NCBI RefSeq assembly: GCF_021117405.1
Contig: NZ_CP088251.1
Location: forward strand, 2,170,001 to 2,234,000
DNA: 64,000 nt
Reading direction: 5' to 3'
Origin: Frateuria edaphi
GTDB lineage: Bacteria; Pseudomonadota; Gammaproteobacteria; Xanthomonadales; Rhodanobacteraceae
The notes beneath the pieces were generated by a model, which saw only the letters and a program-made list of their open reading frames with translations, had not been told where the DNA came from and did no database searches. The position numbers were made by a program, and so were the translations under genes. This document shows, in pieces, positions 44,383 through 53,614 of this stretch (its first letter is position 1; every line of letters begins with the position of its first letter).

Positions 44383-45144
44383 ATGCTCGACATCCTCCCG
44401 CACGACGGCGACATCGCCGAGATCCGCCTGGCCCGCCCGCCGGTCAATGCGCTGAACATGGACCTGATCGCGGCGCTGCGCGATGCCCTCGCCCAGGCGC
44501 CGCGCGACGGCGCGCGCGGATTGGTGATCTCCGGCGCGCAAGGCCTGTTCTCCGCAGGCGTGGACGTGCCCGAGCTGCTGCAACGCGACCGCGCCGGCGT
44601 GCGGGCGTATTGGCGCGCGCTGTTCGACCTATGCGCGGACCTCGCCCATTTGCCGGTCCCGGCGGTGGCGGCGATCACCGGCCACAGCCCCGCGGGCGGC
44701 GCCGTGCTGGCGCTGTTCTGCGACTACCGCGTGATGGCGCAAGGTCCTTTCCGCATCGGCCTCAACGAGGTCCAGGTCGGCCTGATGGTGCCCGACTGCA
44801 TCCAGCTCGCGCTGCGCCGCGTGGTCGGCACGTACCGCGCCGAGCGGCTGCTGGTCGCCGGCGCCATGATCGAGTCCGAGCAGGCGCTGGCCTGCGGCTT
44901 CGTGGACGAGCTGACTGGCGTGGACCAAGTGGTGACCCGCGCCGTGCACTGGCTGGCCGAACTGCTGGCGCTCCCGCGCCACGCGATGCTGGCCACCCGC
45001 GAGCTGGCTCGCGCCGACCTGCGCGCGGCATGGAAGGATGTCGATGCCCTGCCGCTGGACGCCTTCATGGACGCCTACTTCCACGCCGAAACACAGGCGA
45101 CGCTGCAGGGACTGGTCGCACGGCTGAAGGCCAAGGGCGCCTGA
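44383..45144 (+). CDS. Enoyl-CoA isomerase/hydratase (crotonase fold, ECI1-like)
   Basis: 253 residues. Crotonase-fold markers: oxyanion-hole segments FSAGVDVPEL and AAITGHSPAGGAVLAL, and IGLNEVQVGLMVPD, where Glu is a candidate catalytic residue. The pattern (PAGGA, CDYRVMA, RIGLNE, short length) resembles mitochondrial delta3,delta2-enoyl-CoA isomerase more than classic hydratase, which has GGG and two glutamates. It may therefore handle unsaturated fatty acids. ATG 44383 gives MLDILPHDGDIAEIRL, the normal N-terminus. The 115-base gap before it holds degenerate family A repeat sequence. Confidence 0.8.
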   Translation: MLDILPHDGDIAEIRLARPPVNALNMDLIAALRDALAQAPRDGARGLVISGAQGLFSAGVDVPELLQRDRAGVRAYWRALFDLCADLAHLPVPAVAAITGHSPAGGAVLALFCDYRVMAQGPFRIGLNEVQVGLMVPDCIQLALRRVVGTYRAERLLVAGAMIESEQALACGFVDELTGVDQVVTRAVHWLAELLALPRHAMLATRELARADLRAAWKDVDALPLDAFMDAYFHAETQATLQGLVARLKAKGA

Positions 45145-45186
45145 CCCGCCGCACTCCCTTACGCCATCAGTGCAGCAGCGATCGGC

Positions 45187-46050
45187 TCAGCCGGTGGCGA
45201 TCGGTCGCGACGGATCGCTCACCCAGCCGCTCCACGAGGGCGCATAAAGGCGCGAACCCGTCAGCCCGGCATGCTCCATCGCCAGCAGGTTGTGGCAGGC
45301 GGTGACGCCCGAGCCGCACATGTGCACGACCTCCTGTGGCGGCGTGTCGCCCAGCACCGCGGCAAACTCTTCGCGCAGTCGTGCCGGCGGCTTGAACCGC
45401 CCGCTGGCGTCCAGGTTGTCGGCATAAGGACGGTTGAGCGCGCCGGGCACGTGGCCGGCGGCGCGATCCAGCGGCTCGGTATCGCCGCGATAACGCGCGG
45501 TCGCGCGCGCATCGAGCAATACCGGCGCGGGATCGGCGTGCAACGCTGCGTGGTCGGTGATCGCCTGGGTCGGGTCGAAGTGCACGTCGAGCTGGCTGGG
45601 CGTGCGCTCGACGTCGCCGCTTTCGACCGGCAACCCGGCCTCGCGCCAGGCGGCGAAGCCGCCATCGAGCACGGCAACCTCGCGCACGCCGGCCAGGCGC
45701 AGCAGCCACCAGAGCCGGGCCGCCGCAAGCGCACTGCTGCCGGCATCGTAGGCCACCACCTGCAGGCCCGGACGCCAGCCCCAGCGACCGAGCACGGCGG
45801 AAAACGCCTGCTCCAGCGGCAATGGGTGCCGGCCCAGGCCTTGGTCCTTGCGGCCGAGATCGGACAGATCGTGTTCCAGGCTGGCATGCACGGCGCCGGG
45901 AATATGGGCTTCGCGGTACTCGCGTTCGGGCTTGTCCGGATCGGCCGCACCAGCGCCGGCCGGGTCCGCCCGGCAATCGACGATCAGGACCTGGTCCGGC
46001 GGCATCGCCGCCAGCGTGGCCGCATCGATCAGCGTGGTATGCAGGCTCAT
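45187..46050 (-). CDS. sseA: Thiosulfate/3-mercaptopyruvate sulfurtransferase (two rhodanese domains)
   Basis: 287 residues with tandem rhodanese domains: inactive N-terminal (IVDCRADP...HIPGAVHAS) and active C-terminal (LLDARATARYRGD...HVPGALNRPY). The active-site loop is CGSGVTA with Cys245, the CG[S/T]GVTA type of 3-mercaptopyruvate sulfurtransferases. It transfers sulfur to cyanide or thiols. Its start overlaps the NUDIX gene stop by four bases. It is last in the DUF1289-NUDIX-sseA unit. Confidence 0.88.
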   Translation of the reverse strand: MSLHTTLIDAATLAAMPPDQVLIVDCRADPAGAGAADPDKPEREYREAHIPGAVHASLEHDLSDLGRKDQGLGRHPLPLEQAFSAVLGRWGWRPGLQVVAYDAGSSALAAARLWWLLRLAGVREVAVLDGGFAAWREAGLPVESGDVERTPSQLDVHFDPTQAITDHAALHADPAPVLLDARATARYRGDTEPLDRAAGHVPGALNRPYADNLDASGRFKPPARLREEFAAVLGDTPPQEVVHMCGSGVTACHNLLAMEHAGLTGSRLYAPSWSGWVSDPSRPIATG

Positions 46051-46673
46051 GCGTCTTCCATCCTCTCCAGCAGGTTGAGCAGCATCGCGGCGGTCGCGCC
46101 CCAGATGCGGTGGCCGCCGTGGACGAATTCCGCCATCGCCCGCCGGTGCCCGCGGTAGTCCATCACATAGCGCCTGAGGTTGGCCGGTTCAAGGAAGAAC
46201 GCGAACGGCACCTCGAACACCTCAGCCACTTCCGCCGGAGTCGGGTAAAGCACGGCGCGTTCGGCAATGCGCGCGACCACCGGCGTGACGCAGTAGCCGC
46301 TGATCGTCTCGAAGCAGTCGAGGAAGCCCAACGGTTGCACCAGCGCGCGATCGAGCCCGATCTCTTCCTCGCTTTCGCGCAGGGCGGTGTCGATCGCATT
46401 GAGGTCGCCCGGATCCTGCCGGCCTCCGGGAAAGGCCACCTGCCCCGCGTGCGACTGCAGGTGGGCGGTGCGCACGGTGAGGACCAGTCGCGGTTGCACG
46501 CCCTCGCGCACGCCAACCAGCACGGCCGCCGGGCGCCTTGGTGTGTCGCCGAGCAGGTCGGCCATCTGTGCGTGGTTCCAGCCCGGGGCCGCGGGTGGGT
46601 CGGAAAGTGGCCGCAGGATACGAGGCAGCGCGTCGAACACGCGCTCGTCCAGGCGGTCCGGCGCGCCGTCCAT
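46047..46673 (-). CDS. NUDIX hydrolase, CoA pyrophosphatase type
   Basis: 208 residues. It has the CoA-diphosphatase signature LTVRTAHLQSHAGQVAFPGG followed by a NUDIX helix RESEEEIGL; the first half of the box is the variant seen in E. coli NudL. It probably hydrolyses CoA or acyl-CoA to phosphopantetheine and ADP. Start 46673 (MDGAPDRLDERVFDALP) overlaps the DUF1289 stop (TGATG) by one base, which decides it; the longer frame is antisense-like sequence over the upstream gene. Confidence 0.88.
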   Translation of the reverse strand: MDGAPDRLDERVFDALPRILRPLSDPPAAPGWNHAQMADLLGDTPRRPAAVLVGVREGVQPRLVLTVRTAHLQSHAGQVAFPGGRQDPGDLNAIDTALRESEEEIGLDRALVQPLGFLDCFETISGYCVTPVVARIAERAVLYPTPAEVAEVFEVPFAFFLEPANLRRYVMDYRGHRRAMAEFVHGGHRIWGATAAMLLNLLERMEDA

Positions 46674-46861
46674 CACGCCCTCGCGCGCGAAGGCAGGATC
46701 TCGCGCATGTAACGCAGGCGCTCGGCGTCGTCCATGTTGCGCCAGCGTGCGATTTCCTCGCCGCTGCGCAGGCAGCCCTCGCACCAGCCGCGCGCATCCA
46801 GTCGACAGATGCCGATGCAGGGGGTCAAAGGGGCGACGGGGACGTGGGGTTCGTGCGGCAT
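46673..46861 (-). CDS. DUF1289 small cysteine protein
   Basis: 62 residues, MPHEPHVPVAPLTPCIGICR, with four cysteines in the DUF1289 pattern (PCIGICRLDARGWCEGCLR) followed by EEIARWRNMDDAERLRYM. The cysteines probably bind a metal. Function unknown. It is the first gene of an overlapping three-gene unit with the NUDIX enzyme and the rhodanese. Confidence 0.85.
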   Translation of the reverse strand: MPHEPHVPVAPLTPCIGICRLDARGWCEGCLRSGEEIARWRNMDDAERLRYMREILPSRARA

Positions 46862-46972
46862 TCGCACGATTTTAGCCGATGCGCGGGAGCCTGACTGTGC
46901 CGATGGCCGCGGCAATGTTTCGGCTTCGCCCCGGGCGTGGGCCCAACGCGCCGGAGTCGAAGGATCCGGTCG

Positions 46973-47683
46973 CTACTTCGCGATATCCAGCAACTCGATC
47001 TCGAACACCAGCGCCTCGTTCGGCCCGATCCGCGGCAGTTGCCCGCGTTCGCCGTAGGCTAGTTGCGGCGGGATCACCACCTTCCACCGGTCGCCCACGT
47101 GCATTCGCGGGATCACGTCCTGCCAGCCGGGAATGACCTTGTCGACCTGGAAAGTGACCGGCGCACCGTGCGCCCAGGAACTGTCGAACTCGGTGCCGTC
47201 GACCAGCATGCCGCGGTAGTTGACCGTCACGGTGCTGGTGACTCTGGGCGTTTGCGTGCCCTCGCCCGAGGCGATCACCGCGTACTGGATGCCCGAGGGC
47301 AATTGCACCACGCCCGGTCGCTTGCGGTTCTGTGCCATGAATTGCGCGCTCTTGCGCGCGTTGGCCGCCGCGATGTGCTTGAACTCGTCCACCGCGTTGG
47401 CGTGCAGTTGCTGCTCCAGGCGCTCGAGCTGCGCGTGCATGTCCTGCATCGGGACGGCCGGATGGCGCCTGGCGTAGGCGTCGGCCATGGCCTTCTGCAC
47501 GGTGGCCAGGTCCACATCGGGTTCACCGCCGGCGAACTGGCTGCCGATCTGGTAGCCGATCGCGTAGGACAGCTTGTGCTTGTCCAGCTTGACCTGCGAC
47601 GCCGGCGCGGCGGTGCGGTCCTGCGCATGCGCGACGCTTCCCAGCAGCAGCATGCCAAGCGCCAGCCCACCCAGTCGTGTCAT
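46973..47683 (-). CDS. Periplasmic FKBP-type peptidyl-prolyl isomerase (FkpA/Mip-like)
   Basis: 236 residues. Signal peptide MTRLGGLALGMLLLGSVAHA, then an N-terminal helical dimerisation domain (KLSYAIGYQIGSQF, helices 60-125) and a C-terminal FKBP domain (VTVNYRGMLVDGTEFDSSW, VIPGWQDVIPRMHVGDRW, LAYGERGQLPRIGPNEALVF). It acts as foldase/chaperone for envelope proteins. GGAGG lies six bases before ATG 47683. Monocistronic and divergent from the enoyl-CoA hydratase. Confidence 0.92.
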   Translation of the reverse strand: MTRLGGLALGMLLLGSVAHAQDRTAAPASQVKLDKHKLSYAIGYQIGSQFAGGEPDVDLATVQKAMADAYARRHPAVPMQDMHAQLERLEQQLHANAVDEFKHIAAANARKSAQFMAQNRKRPGVVQLPSGIQYAVIASGEGTQTPRVTSTVTVNYRGMLVDGTEFDSSWAHGAPVTFQVDKVIPGWQDVIPRMHVGDRWKVVIPPQLAYGERGQLPRIGPNEALVFEIELLDIAK

Positions 47684-47828
47684 GCGTTGCCTCCACCGTC
47701 GACGGTACCGACATGCTAAGCGCAATGGCGACGCCATGCAGCGCCACAGCCGGCGTTGCTTCGAACCCGCGCGGCGGCAAAGGTTCCCGCGTTACCATGG
47801 TCGTTTCCCCTCCGCCGGAGCGCTTGTC

Positions 47829-48611
47829 ATGGCCTATCGCAATCTGGAAATCGCCAACCGCGGCGCGGTGCGCGTCATCACTGTCAACCGCCCCGACAAG
47901 CTCAACGCTCTCAACCGCGACACGCTCAACGAGCTGACCCTCGCCTTCACCCAGGCGGCGCAGGACGATGCGGTGCGCGCGGTGGTGCTGACCGGCGCAG
48001 GCGAAAAAGCCTTCGTGGCCGGCGCCGACATTGCCGAGATGAACGGCTACACGCCGGTGCAGGCGCAGTCGTTCTCGCGCACCGGGCAGCGCCTGATGAG
48101 CACGATCGAGCGGCTGGGCAAGCCGGTGATCGCGCGCATCCAGGGTTTCGCGCTGGGTGGTGGAATGGAATTGGTGATGGCCTGCCACCTGCGCGTGGCC
48201 AGCGAGAAGGCGAAGTTCGGCCAGCCGGAAATCAACCTGGGCCTGATCCCCGGCTTTGGGGGCACCCAGCGCTTGGTACGGCTGGCCGGCCGCAGCGCAG
48301 CGCTCGAGCTGTGCCTGACCGGCGCACCGATCGGTGCGCAGCGGGCCTTTGAGCTTGGCATCGTCAACCGCGTGGTGGCGCCCGACGCGCTGGACGAAAC
48401 CGTCGACGCGCTGGCCGACCAGCTGGCCGCCGCCGCGCCGCTGGCCGCCGCGGGCATCCTCGATGCGATCCTGCTGGGCGGCGAGACGGCGCTGGACCAG
48501 GGCCTGGAGTTCGAGACACAGGGCTTCGCGCTGGCCTTTGCCACCGAGGACATGCGCGAAGGTACGAACGCGTTTCTTGCCAAGCGCAAGCCGGAGTTCA
48601 AGGGTCGCTGA
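47829..48611 (+). CDS. Enoyl-CoA hydratase
   Basis: 260 residues, MAYRNLEIANRGAVRVITVN. Crotonase with both catalytic glutamates: GFALGGGMELVMACHLRVAS and FGQPEINLGLIPGFGGTQRL; oxyanion hole KAFVAGADIAEM. It hydrates trans-2-enoyl-CoA to 3-hydroxyacyl-CoA. No thiolase or dehydrogenase partner is adjacent. The start follows the family N-terminus; the longer frame to 47574 is not conserved. It ends at a perfect hairpin at 48619-48646. Confidence 0.92.
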   Translation: MAYRNLEIANRGAVRVITVNRPDKLNALNRDTLNELTLAFTQAAQDDAVRAVVLTGAGEKAFVAGADIAEMNGYTPVQAQSFSRTGQRLMSTIERLGKPVIARIQGFALGGGMELVMACHLRVASEKAKFGQPEINLGLIPGFGGTQRLVRLAGRSAALELCLTGAPIGAQRAFELGIVNRVVAPDALDETVDALADQLAAAAPLAAAGILDAILLGGETALDQGLEFETQGFALAFATEDMREGTNAFLAKRKPEFKGR

Positions 48612-48618
48612 GACCTTC

Positions 48619-48646
48619 TGCAGGAGCGCCTTCGGGCGCTCCTGCA
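48619..48646. repeat. Family A hairpin with UUCG tetraloop, possible bidirectional terminator
   Basis: TGCAGGAGCGCC (48619-48630), TTCG loop, GGCGCTCCTGCA (48635-48646): a perfect 12-bp stem. It is exactly centred between the convergent enoyl-CoA hydratase (ends 48611) and DUF1684 (ends 48656) genes. It has no T run, so it would stop transcription only inefficiently or by another mechanism. Confidence 0.75.
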
Positions 48647-48655
48647 ACAGCGGCG

Positions 48656-49570
48656 TCAGTGTCCGCCGCGATACTTCTTCTCACCGGCCGTCACGGCGAC
48701 ATCCAGCCGGTTCTCCGGTGGCGCCAGCGGACAGGTGGCGAAGGGCGTGAACGCGCAGGGCGGGTTGTAGGCCTTGTTGAAATCCAGCTCCACCTTGCCC
48801 GGCTGCGACAGGCCGCCCTTGGGCAACGTGGCGTAGAAGAAGCGCGCGGCGCCGTAGGTTTCCTTCCCGGACGTGCGGTCGGCGATCACGAAGAACAGCT
48901 CACCGCCCGGTTCTTCCTGGTAGGGCATCAGTTCGAAGGTCTGGCCGCTGCGCTGGAACACCGCCTTGCCGGGAACGTCGACCGCCTCGATGGTGCCGAT
49001 CACCGAACCGATCTCCAGCTTGTGGCCGGGTGCGAACGGCACCCAGTCGGCCTCGATGCGCCAGGATGGATCGATCGGGAAATAGTCGATGCCCGCGAAG
49101 TGCGCGCGGGTGGGAGCCTCGGGATCCTTCACGCGTAGCGCCTTGCGTCCGTCGCGATCGATCACGTAGAAGCTCGCGCTGCCGAAGCGCACGAGGGTCG
49201 GACCAGCCGCGCCGGCGTGCATGTCGTCGACCAGCGTCGCCTCGGAGACGTTCTTGCCGTCGATGGTGGCTCCCGCGTCCTTGTCGAGCGCGATGCGCTG
49301 GCTGCCGTCCGCCGCGAGCGTGATCGTGCCCAGGTGGGCGGGACCGGCCGAAAGGACGATGTCGTTGTCGGCGCCGCTGCCGATGCGGTTGGCACCCTCG
49401 TGCAACCACTCGAGTCCGATCAGGCTCAGCCAGCCATCCGGCGCGGTCAGCCGCGCCACGCGGTCGGCGCGCCACTGTTCGACCTGGCGGGAATACGGAT
49501 CGGTATCGGCGGCGTGCACGGCAACGGCTCCCAGGGTAATGGCGGCGAGGAACAGGCTGGCGCGAAGCAT
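48656..49570 (-). CDS. Secreted DUF1684 protein
   Basis: 304 residues. Signal peptide MLRASLFLAAITLGAVAVHA. The DUF1684 body contains WRADRVARLTAPDGWLSLIG, an FHA-like stretch (GANRIGSGADNDIVL), GIDYFPIDPSWRIEADW, and the conserved C-terminus DFNKAYNPPCAFTPFATCPL-APPENRL. Function unknown. ATG 49570, preceded by GGAGAG, begins the signal peptide and is chosen over 49774. Confidence 0.85.
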   Translation of the reverse strand: MLRASLFLAAITLGAVAVHAADTDPYSRQVEQWRADRVARLTAPDGWLSLIGLEWLHEGANRIGSGADNDIVLSAGPAHLGTITLAADGSQRIALDKDAGATIDGKNVSEATLVDDMHAGAAGPTLVRFGSASFYVIDRDGRKALRVKDPEAPTRAHFAGIDYFPIDPSWRIEADWVPFAPGHKLEIGSVIGTIEAVDVPGKAVFQRSGQTFELMPYQEEPGGELFFVIADRTSGKETYGAARFFYATLPKGGLSQPGKVELDFNKAYNPPCAFTPFATCPLAPPENRLDVAVTAGEKKYRGGH

Positions 49571-49655
49571 GGGGCTCTCCAGCGTGGGGTGGCGTTCGAG
49601 TATAGACGAGCTCGTATGCGTGCCCTGTGGATCGCGCCTGTGCGTTCCTACAGGA

Positions 49656-51467
49656 TCAGCGACCGCGCAGGAACAGCCGATCAAGTTCGCCCAGCGACAG
49701 CTGCACCCACGTCGGCCGCCCGTGGTTGCACTGGCCGGAGCGCTCGGTCGCCTCCATCTCGCGCAGCAAGGCATTCATCTCCGGCAACGTCAGCCGCCGC
49801 CCCGCGCGCACCGAACCGTGGCAGGCCATCGTCGAGAGCAGTTCGTTCTCCAGCTCCTGCAGGCGACGCGAACTGCCGTGCTGGGCCAGCTCGGCCAGCA
49901 CGTCGGTGGTGAGCTGGCCGACGTCGGCGCCCTCGAGCAGCGCGGGGATGCGGCGCACCACCACGGTCGACGGCCCGCTGCGCGAGAGCTCCAGGCCCCA
50001 GTCGGCCAGCGCTTCGGCGTGTTCCTCGGCGGCCGCGGCTTCCTTTGCGCTCACCGACAGGTTCAGCGGCACCAGCAGCATCTGCGAGCGCAGGTTGCTG
50101 CAGGCGCGACCGTTCTTGAGCTTTTCGTAAGTGATGCGCTCGTGCGCCGCATGCATGTCCACCAGCACCAGGCCGTGCGCATTCTCGGCGAGGATATAGA
50201 TGCTCTTTAGCTGGGCGATGGCGAAGCCCAGCGGCGGCGCCTCGCGCTCGTCGGCCTCGGGCATCGACGCCGCCACGGCAGCGTCCACCCGCGCCGAAGA
50301 CCCGCCCAGCAGCGTGGCGTACTCGGCCAGCGGCTCGTCACGCAGGCCGAGGTTGAGCCGGCTTTGCGCGAACTGCGACGGACGTCCAGCCGCCTGGCCA
50401 CCGTAGGCATACGACGGTGTCGACGCCGTCTCCGGTTCGGGCGATGACGGCTGCGCTGCCAGCCCTGCCCGCGTTTGGGCCAGTGCCTCGTGCAGGCTGC
50501 GGAACAGAAAATCGTGCACCAGCCGCTGCTCGCGGAAACGCACCTCGTGCTTGGCCGGATGCACGTTGACGTCGACGCCGGCCGGATCGAGTTCCAGGTA
50601 CAGCACGAAAGCCGGATGGCGACCGTGGAACAGCACGTCCGCATAGGCCTGGCGCACCGCGTGGGCGACCACGCGGTCGCGCACGAGCCGCCCGTTGACA
50701 TAGAAGTACTGGCCATCGGCCTGCGCGCGCGAGGCGGTCGGCAGTCCGACCCAGCCCGAAAGCTGCATGCCGGCCGCGGCGTGGTCGATGTGCAGGCTCT
50801 GTGCCGGGAAACCCTCGCCGAGCACCTCGGCCACGCGCGCCAGCGCGGCCGACTGGTCCTGGCAGGCCCTGAACAGGCGCAGCGGCTTGCCGTTGTTGCT
50901 CAGGCGGAACTCCACCGATCGGCGGGCGAGCGAGAGGGACTTGAGCAGGTCGTCGATGTGCGCCAGTTCCGTGCGCTCGGCGCGCAGGAACTTCCGCCGC
51001 GCCGGCACGTTGAAGAACAAGTCCCGCACCTCGACGCTCGTGCCCACCGGATGCTGCGCCGGGCGCACCGGCTGCATGCGCCCACCGTCGACCTCCAGCC
51101 GGAACGCGCTGTCGGCATCGCGCAGGCGCGACGTCAGCGCAAAGCGTGCCACCGAGGCCACCGAGGCCAGCGCCTCGCCGCGGAAGCCCATGCTGGCGAC
51201 ATGCTCGAGGTCGTCGAAGCTGCCGATCTTGCTGGTGGCATGGGAAGCCACCGCCAAGGGCAGGTCGTCCGGCCCGATGCCGCCGCCGTCGTCGCGCACG
51301 CGGATCAGCCGCGCCCCGCCCTGCTCGATGTCTACTTCGATGCGGCTGGCGCCGGCATCGAGGCTGTTCTCGACCAGTTCCTTGACCACCGAGGATGGCC
51401 GCTCGATCACCTCGCCGGCGGCGATCTGGTTGATGAGGTCGGGCGGAAGCTGGCGGATAACGGGCAT
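49656..51467 (-). CDS. mutL: DNA mismatch repair protein MutL
   Basis: 603 residues. The N-terminal GHKL ATPase has [20 protein letters not shown] (Glu30, Asn34), DDGGGI, TSKI and GFRGEAL; the transducer ends near [12 protein letters not shown]. The C-terminal dimerisation domain contains [12 protein letters not shown] from residue 437, close to the DQHA(X)2E(X)4E endonuclease motif of MutL proteins from bacteria without MutH. Last gene of the nnr-tsaE-amiC-mutL series, 77 bases after amiC. Confidence 0.96.
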   Translation of the reverse strand: MPVIRQLPPDLINQIAAGEVIERPSSVVKELVENSLDAGASRIEVDIEQGGARLIRVRDDGGGIGPDDLPLAVASHATSKIGSFDDLEHVASMGFRGEALASVASVARFALTSRLRDADSAFRLEVDGGRMQPVRPAQHPVGTSVEVRDLFFNVPARRKFLRAERTELAHIDDLLKSLSLARRSVEFRLSNNGKPLRLFRACQDQSAALARVAEVLGEGFPAQSLHIDHAAAGMQLSGWVGLPTASRAQADGQYFYVNGRLVRDRVVAHAVRQAYADVLFHGRHPAFVLYLELDPAGVDVNVHPAKHEVRFREQRLVHDFLFRSLHEALAQTRAGLAAQPSSPEPETASTPSYAYGGQAAGRPSQFAQSRLNLGLRDEPLAEYATLLGGSSARVDAAVAASMPEADEREAPPLGFAIAQLKSIYILAENAHGLVLVDMHAAHERITYEKLKNGRACSNLRSQMLLVPLNLSVSAKEAAAAEEHAEALADWGLELSRSGPSTVVVRRIPALLEGADVGQLTTDVLAELAQHGSSRRLQELENELLSTMACHGSVRAGRRLTLPEMNALLREMEATERSGQCNHGRPTWVQLSLGELDRLFLRGR

Positions 51468-51544
51468 CGCGCAAGCTTAAAGGGTGGCGGTGGCATTGCC
51501 CATGCCAGGACGCCCTTCTGGAAGCAAAGAAAAAGCGGAGCTGA

Positions 51545-52993
51545 TCAGCCGGCCGGAATGGCCAGCACCGCGCCTGTCTGCACCGTATCGCTGCTCATGC
51601 GATTGGCACTCTTGAGCGCATTCACGCTGACGCCGTACTGGCGCGCGATGCTGCCCAGGCTCTCCCCCCGCGAGACCCGGTGCAGGTCGCGCACGTTGGC
51701 GTCGGCGCGCGTGTCCGCCACCGCCACAGCGGGCTTGGCGGCGGAAGCCAGGGTGCCGTTGCGGCGCATGGCCTGCGCGGCGAACCAGGTGCCCTGCGGC
51801 GGGGTCGCCTCGAAGTAGTTGCGCACGCCGCCCATCACCGCCTCGGCCAGCTGGCGCTGATGCGCCGGATCGCGCAGCTTGCGCTCCTCGGCCGGATTGC
51901 TGATGAAGGCGGTCTCGACCAGGATCGATGGAACGTCCGGCGAGCGCAGCACCACGAAGTTGGCATGCTCGACGTGGCCACGATGGGTCGGCCCCAGGTT
52001 GGCCAGCGCCTTGAGCACGTTGCCGGCGATCGACTCGCTGGCCTGGATGGCGTAGCCCTGCTGCAGGTCCAGCAGTACCGCGGCCAGGCTGTCGTCCTTG
52101 TCGTCCAGCGAGACGCCGCCGATCAGGTCGGCGCGGTTCTCGCGGTCGGCCAGCCAGCGCGCGGCCTCGGACGTCTTGCCGCGCGGCGACAGCACCCACA
52201 CCGACGAGCCCTTGGCGTCGCTGCTGGTGAAGGCATCGGCGTGGACCGAGACGAACATGTCCGCGTTCTGCTCGCGGGCGATCTGGTAGCGGCGCTTGAG
52301 CGGGATGAAATAGTCGCCGTCACGGGTCAGTACGGCCTTCATGCCGGGTTGGCGGTTGATCTCGGCGGCCAGGGCGCGCGCCACCGCCAGGGTGACGTCC
52401 TTCTCCTGCGTGCCGCTGGGTCCGTGCGAGCCGGGATCCTTGCCGCCGTGGCCGGCGTCGATCGCGACGATCACCTTGCGCTCGCCGCCGAGCAACGCGG
52501 CAGCCTGCCTGGCGCCCTTGCCCTCGCTGGAGGTCGGCTTGACGCTGGCCAGCACGCGCGGCGCACGGTCGTCCGCCGTATCCGCGATGGCCCCGTCCTC
52601 GCCAGGATAGAGGTCCAGCACCAGGCGGTAGCCATGCTCGCCGGCAGGCTTGAGCAGGAAGCTCTTCGGCCGGGATCCCCCGGCGGCATGGGCCACCAGA
52701 TGCAACTCGCCACCCGAAGCGCGACTGTCCAGGCCCTTGTACAGGCCCTGCGCCACCGGCGCGTCGAAACCGCGCGCCAGGCCACCGCCGGGCAGCTCCA
52801 GCTCGACTGTGTTCCCGTCGCGGCGCAGCTTGTAATCCACCGGGCCGGACAGATCGAACACGATGCGGGTGTAATCCGGGCCCGCCCAGACGCGGGCGCC
52901 CTGCACATCGGCCGCCTGCGCCGGGCGCAACGGAAGCGCGGCGGCGAGAGCCACCAGAGCGAGACTTCCCAGGCGCGCAAACGTACGTGTCAT
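51545..52993 (-). CDS. amiC: N-acetylmuramoyl-L-alanine amidase with AMIN and LysM domains
   Basis: 482 residues. Signal peptide MTRTFARLGSLALVALAAAL (to about AQA). AMIN domain about 27-130 (VWAGPDYTRIVFDLSGPVDY). Zinc-dependent Amidase_3 domain about 170-400 with AIDAGHGGKDPGSHG, SVHADAF and VETAFISNP providing ligands and catalytic Glu. C-terminal LysM about 435-482 (HRVSRGESLGSIARQYGVSV). It splits septal peptidoglycan during cell separation. Start 52993 begins the signal peptide. It lies between tsaE and mutL as in many Gammaproteobacteria. A short AAGGG/CCCTT hairpin is present in its leader at 53029-53043. Confidence 0.94.
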   Translation of the reverse strand: MTRTFARLGSLALVALAAALPLRPAQAADVQGARVWAGPDYTRIVFDLSGPVDYKLRRDGNTVELELPGGGLARGFDAPVAQGLYKGLDSRASGGELHLVAHAAGGSRPKSFLLKPAGEHGYRLVLDLYPGEDGAIADTADDRAPRVLASVKPTSSEGKGARQAAALLGGERKVIVAIDAGHGGKDPGSHGPSGTQEKDVTLAVARALAAEINRQPGMKAVLTRDGDYFIPLKRRYQIAREQNADMFVSVHADAFTSSDAKGSSVWVLSPRGKTSEAARWLADRENRADLIGGVSLDDKDDSLAAVLLDLQQGYAIQASESIAGNVLKALANLGPTHRGHVEHANFVVLRSPDVPSILVETAFISNPAEERKLRDPAHQRQLAEAVMGGVRNYFEATPPQGTWFAAQAMRRNGTLASAAKPAVAVADTRADANVRDLHRVSRGESLGSIARQYGVSVNALKSANRMSSDTVQTGAVLAIPAG

Positions 52994-53155
52994 GGCGTCG
53001 CATTGAAACGCAGCAAAAATGCGATTGCAAGGGTTTTTCCCTTGGATATCCATAACCTGCATCGCATTTGTCATGGCAACCCAAGGTATGGCCGCCAAGC
53101 CGCGCTTTCCCGGAGCAAAACCACCTAAAGCACTTTTTTCTTACGGAACCGTAAC

Positions 53156-53614
53156 TTAGGACTCCCCCAAACGTCCCAGCAGGGCCCTGCCCCGGTCGCT
53201 GTGCGGGACCGCTTTGGCACACCGCCCGGGGTCCGCATGATCCAGCTCCAGGACGAGGTCCGGGGCGGGCAAGGCACCGGTGCCCCGCTCGGGCCACTCG
53301 ACCAGCACCAGCGCGGCCGGATCGCCCAGGGCGTCCAGGCCCAGCCATTCCAGCTCGCCCGGATCGGCGATGCGGTAGAGGTCCAGATGCCAGGCGGTGA
53401 GCGCGCCCGCGCGATAAGACTCGACCAGGCTGTAGGTCGGGCTCTTGACCCGCTCACCCACGCCCAGCGCGGTGAGCAACGCACGGGCGAAGCTGGTCTT
53501 CCCGGCGCCCAGGTCGCCGTGCAGGTAGAACACCAGGCCGCCGTCGATCGCCGCGGCGAAGCGTTGTGCCAGCGCGGAGGTGGCGGTTTCGTCGGGGAGG
53601 GTCCAGTAGCTCAT
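53156..53614 (-). CDS. tsaE: tRNA threonylcarbamoyladenosine biosynthesis ATPase TsaE
   Basis: 152 residues, MSYWTLPDETATSALAQRFA. Walker A HGDLGAGKTSFARALL at about 32-47, then SPTYSLVESY and HLDLYRI and the conserved LVEWPERG. With TsaB and TsaD it makes the t6A37 modification. Its start overlaps the nnr stop (ATGA), and it is followed by amiC after 162 bases. The family length is about 150, agreeing with this start. Confidence 0.94.
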   Translation of the reverse strand: MSYWTLPDETATSALAQRFAAAIDGGLVFYLHGDLGAGKTSFARALLTALGVGERVKSPTYSLVESYRAGALTAWHLDLYRIADPGELEWLGLDALGDPAALVLVEWPERGTGALPAPDLVLELDHADPGRCAKAVPHSDRGRALLGRLGES

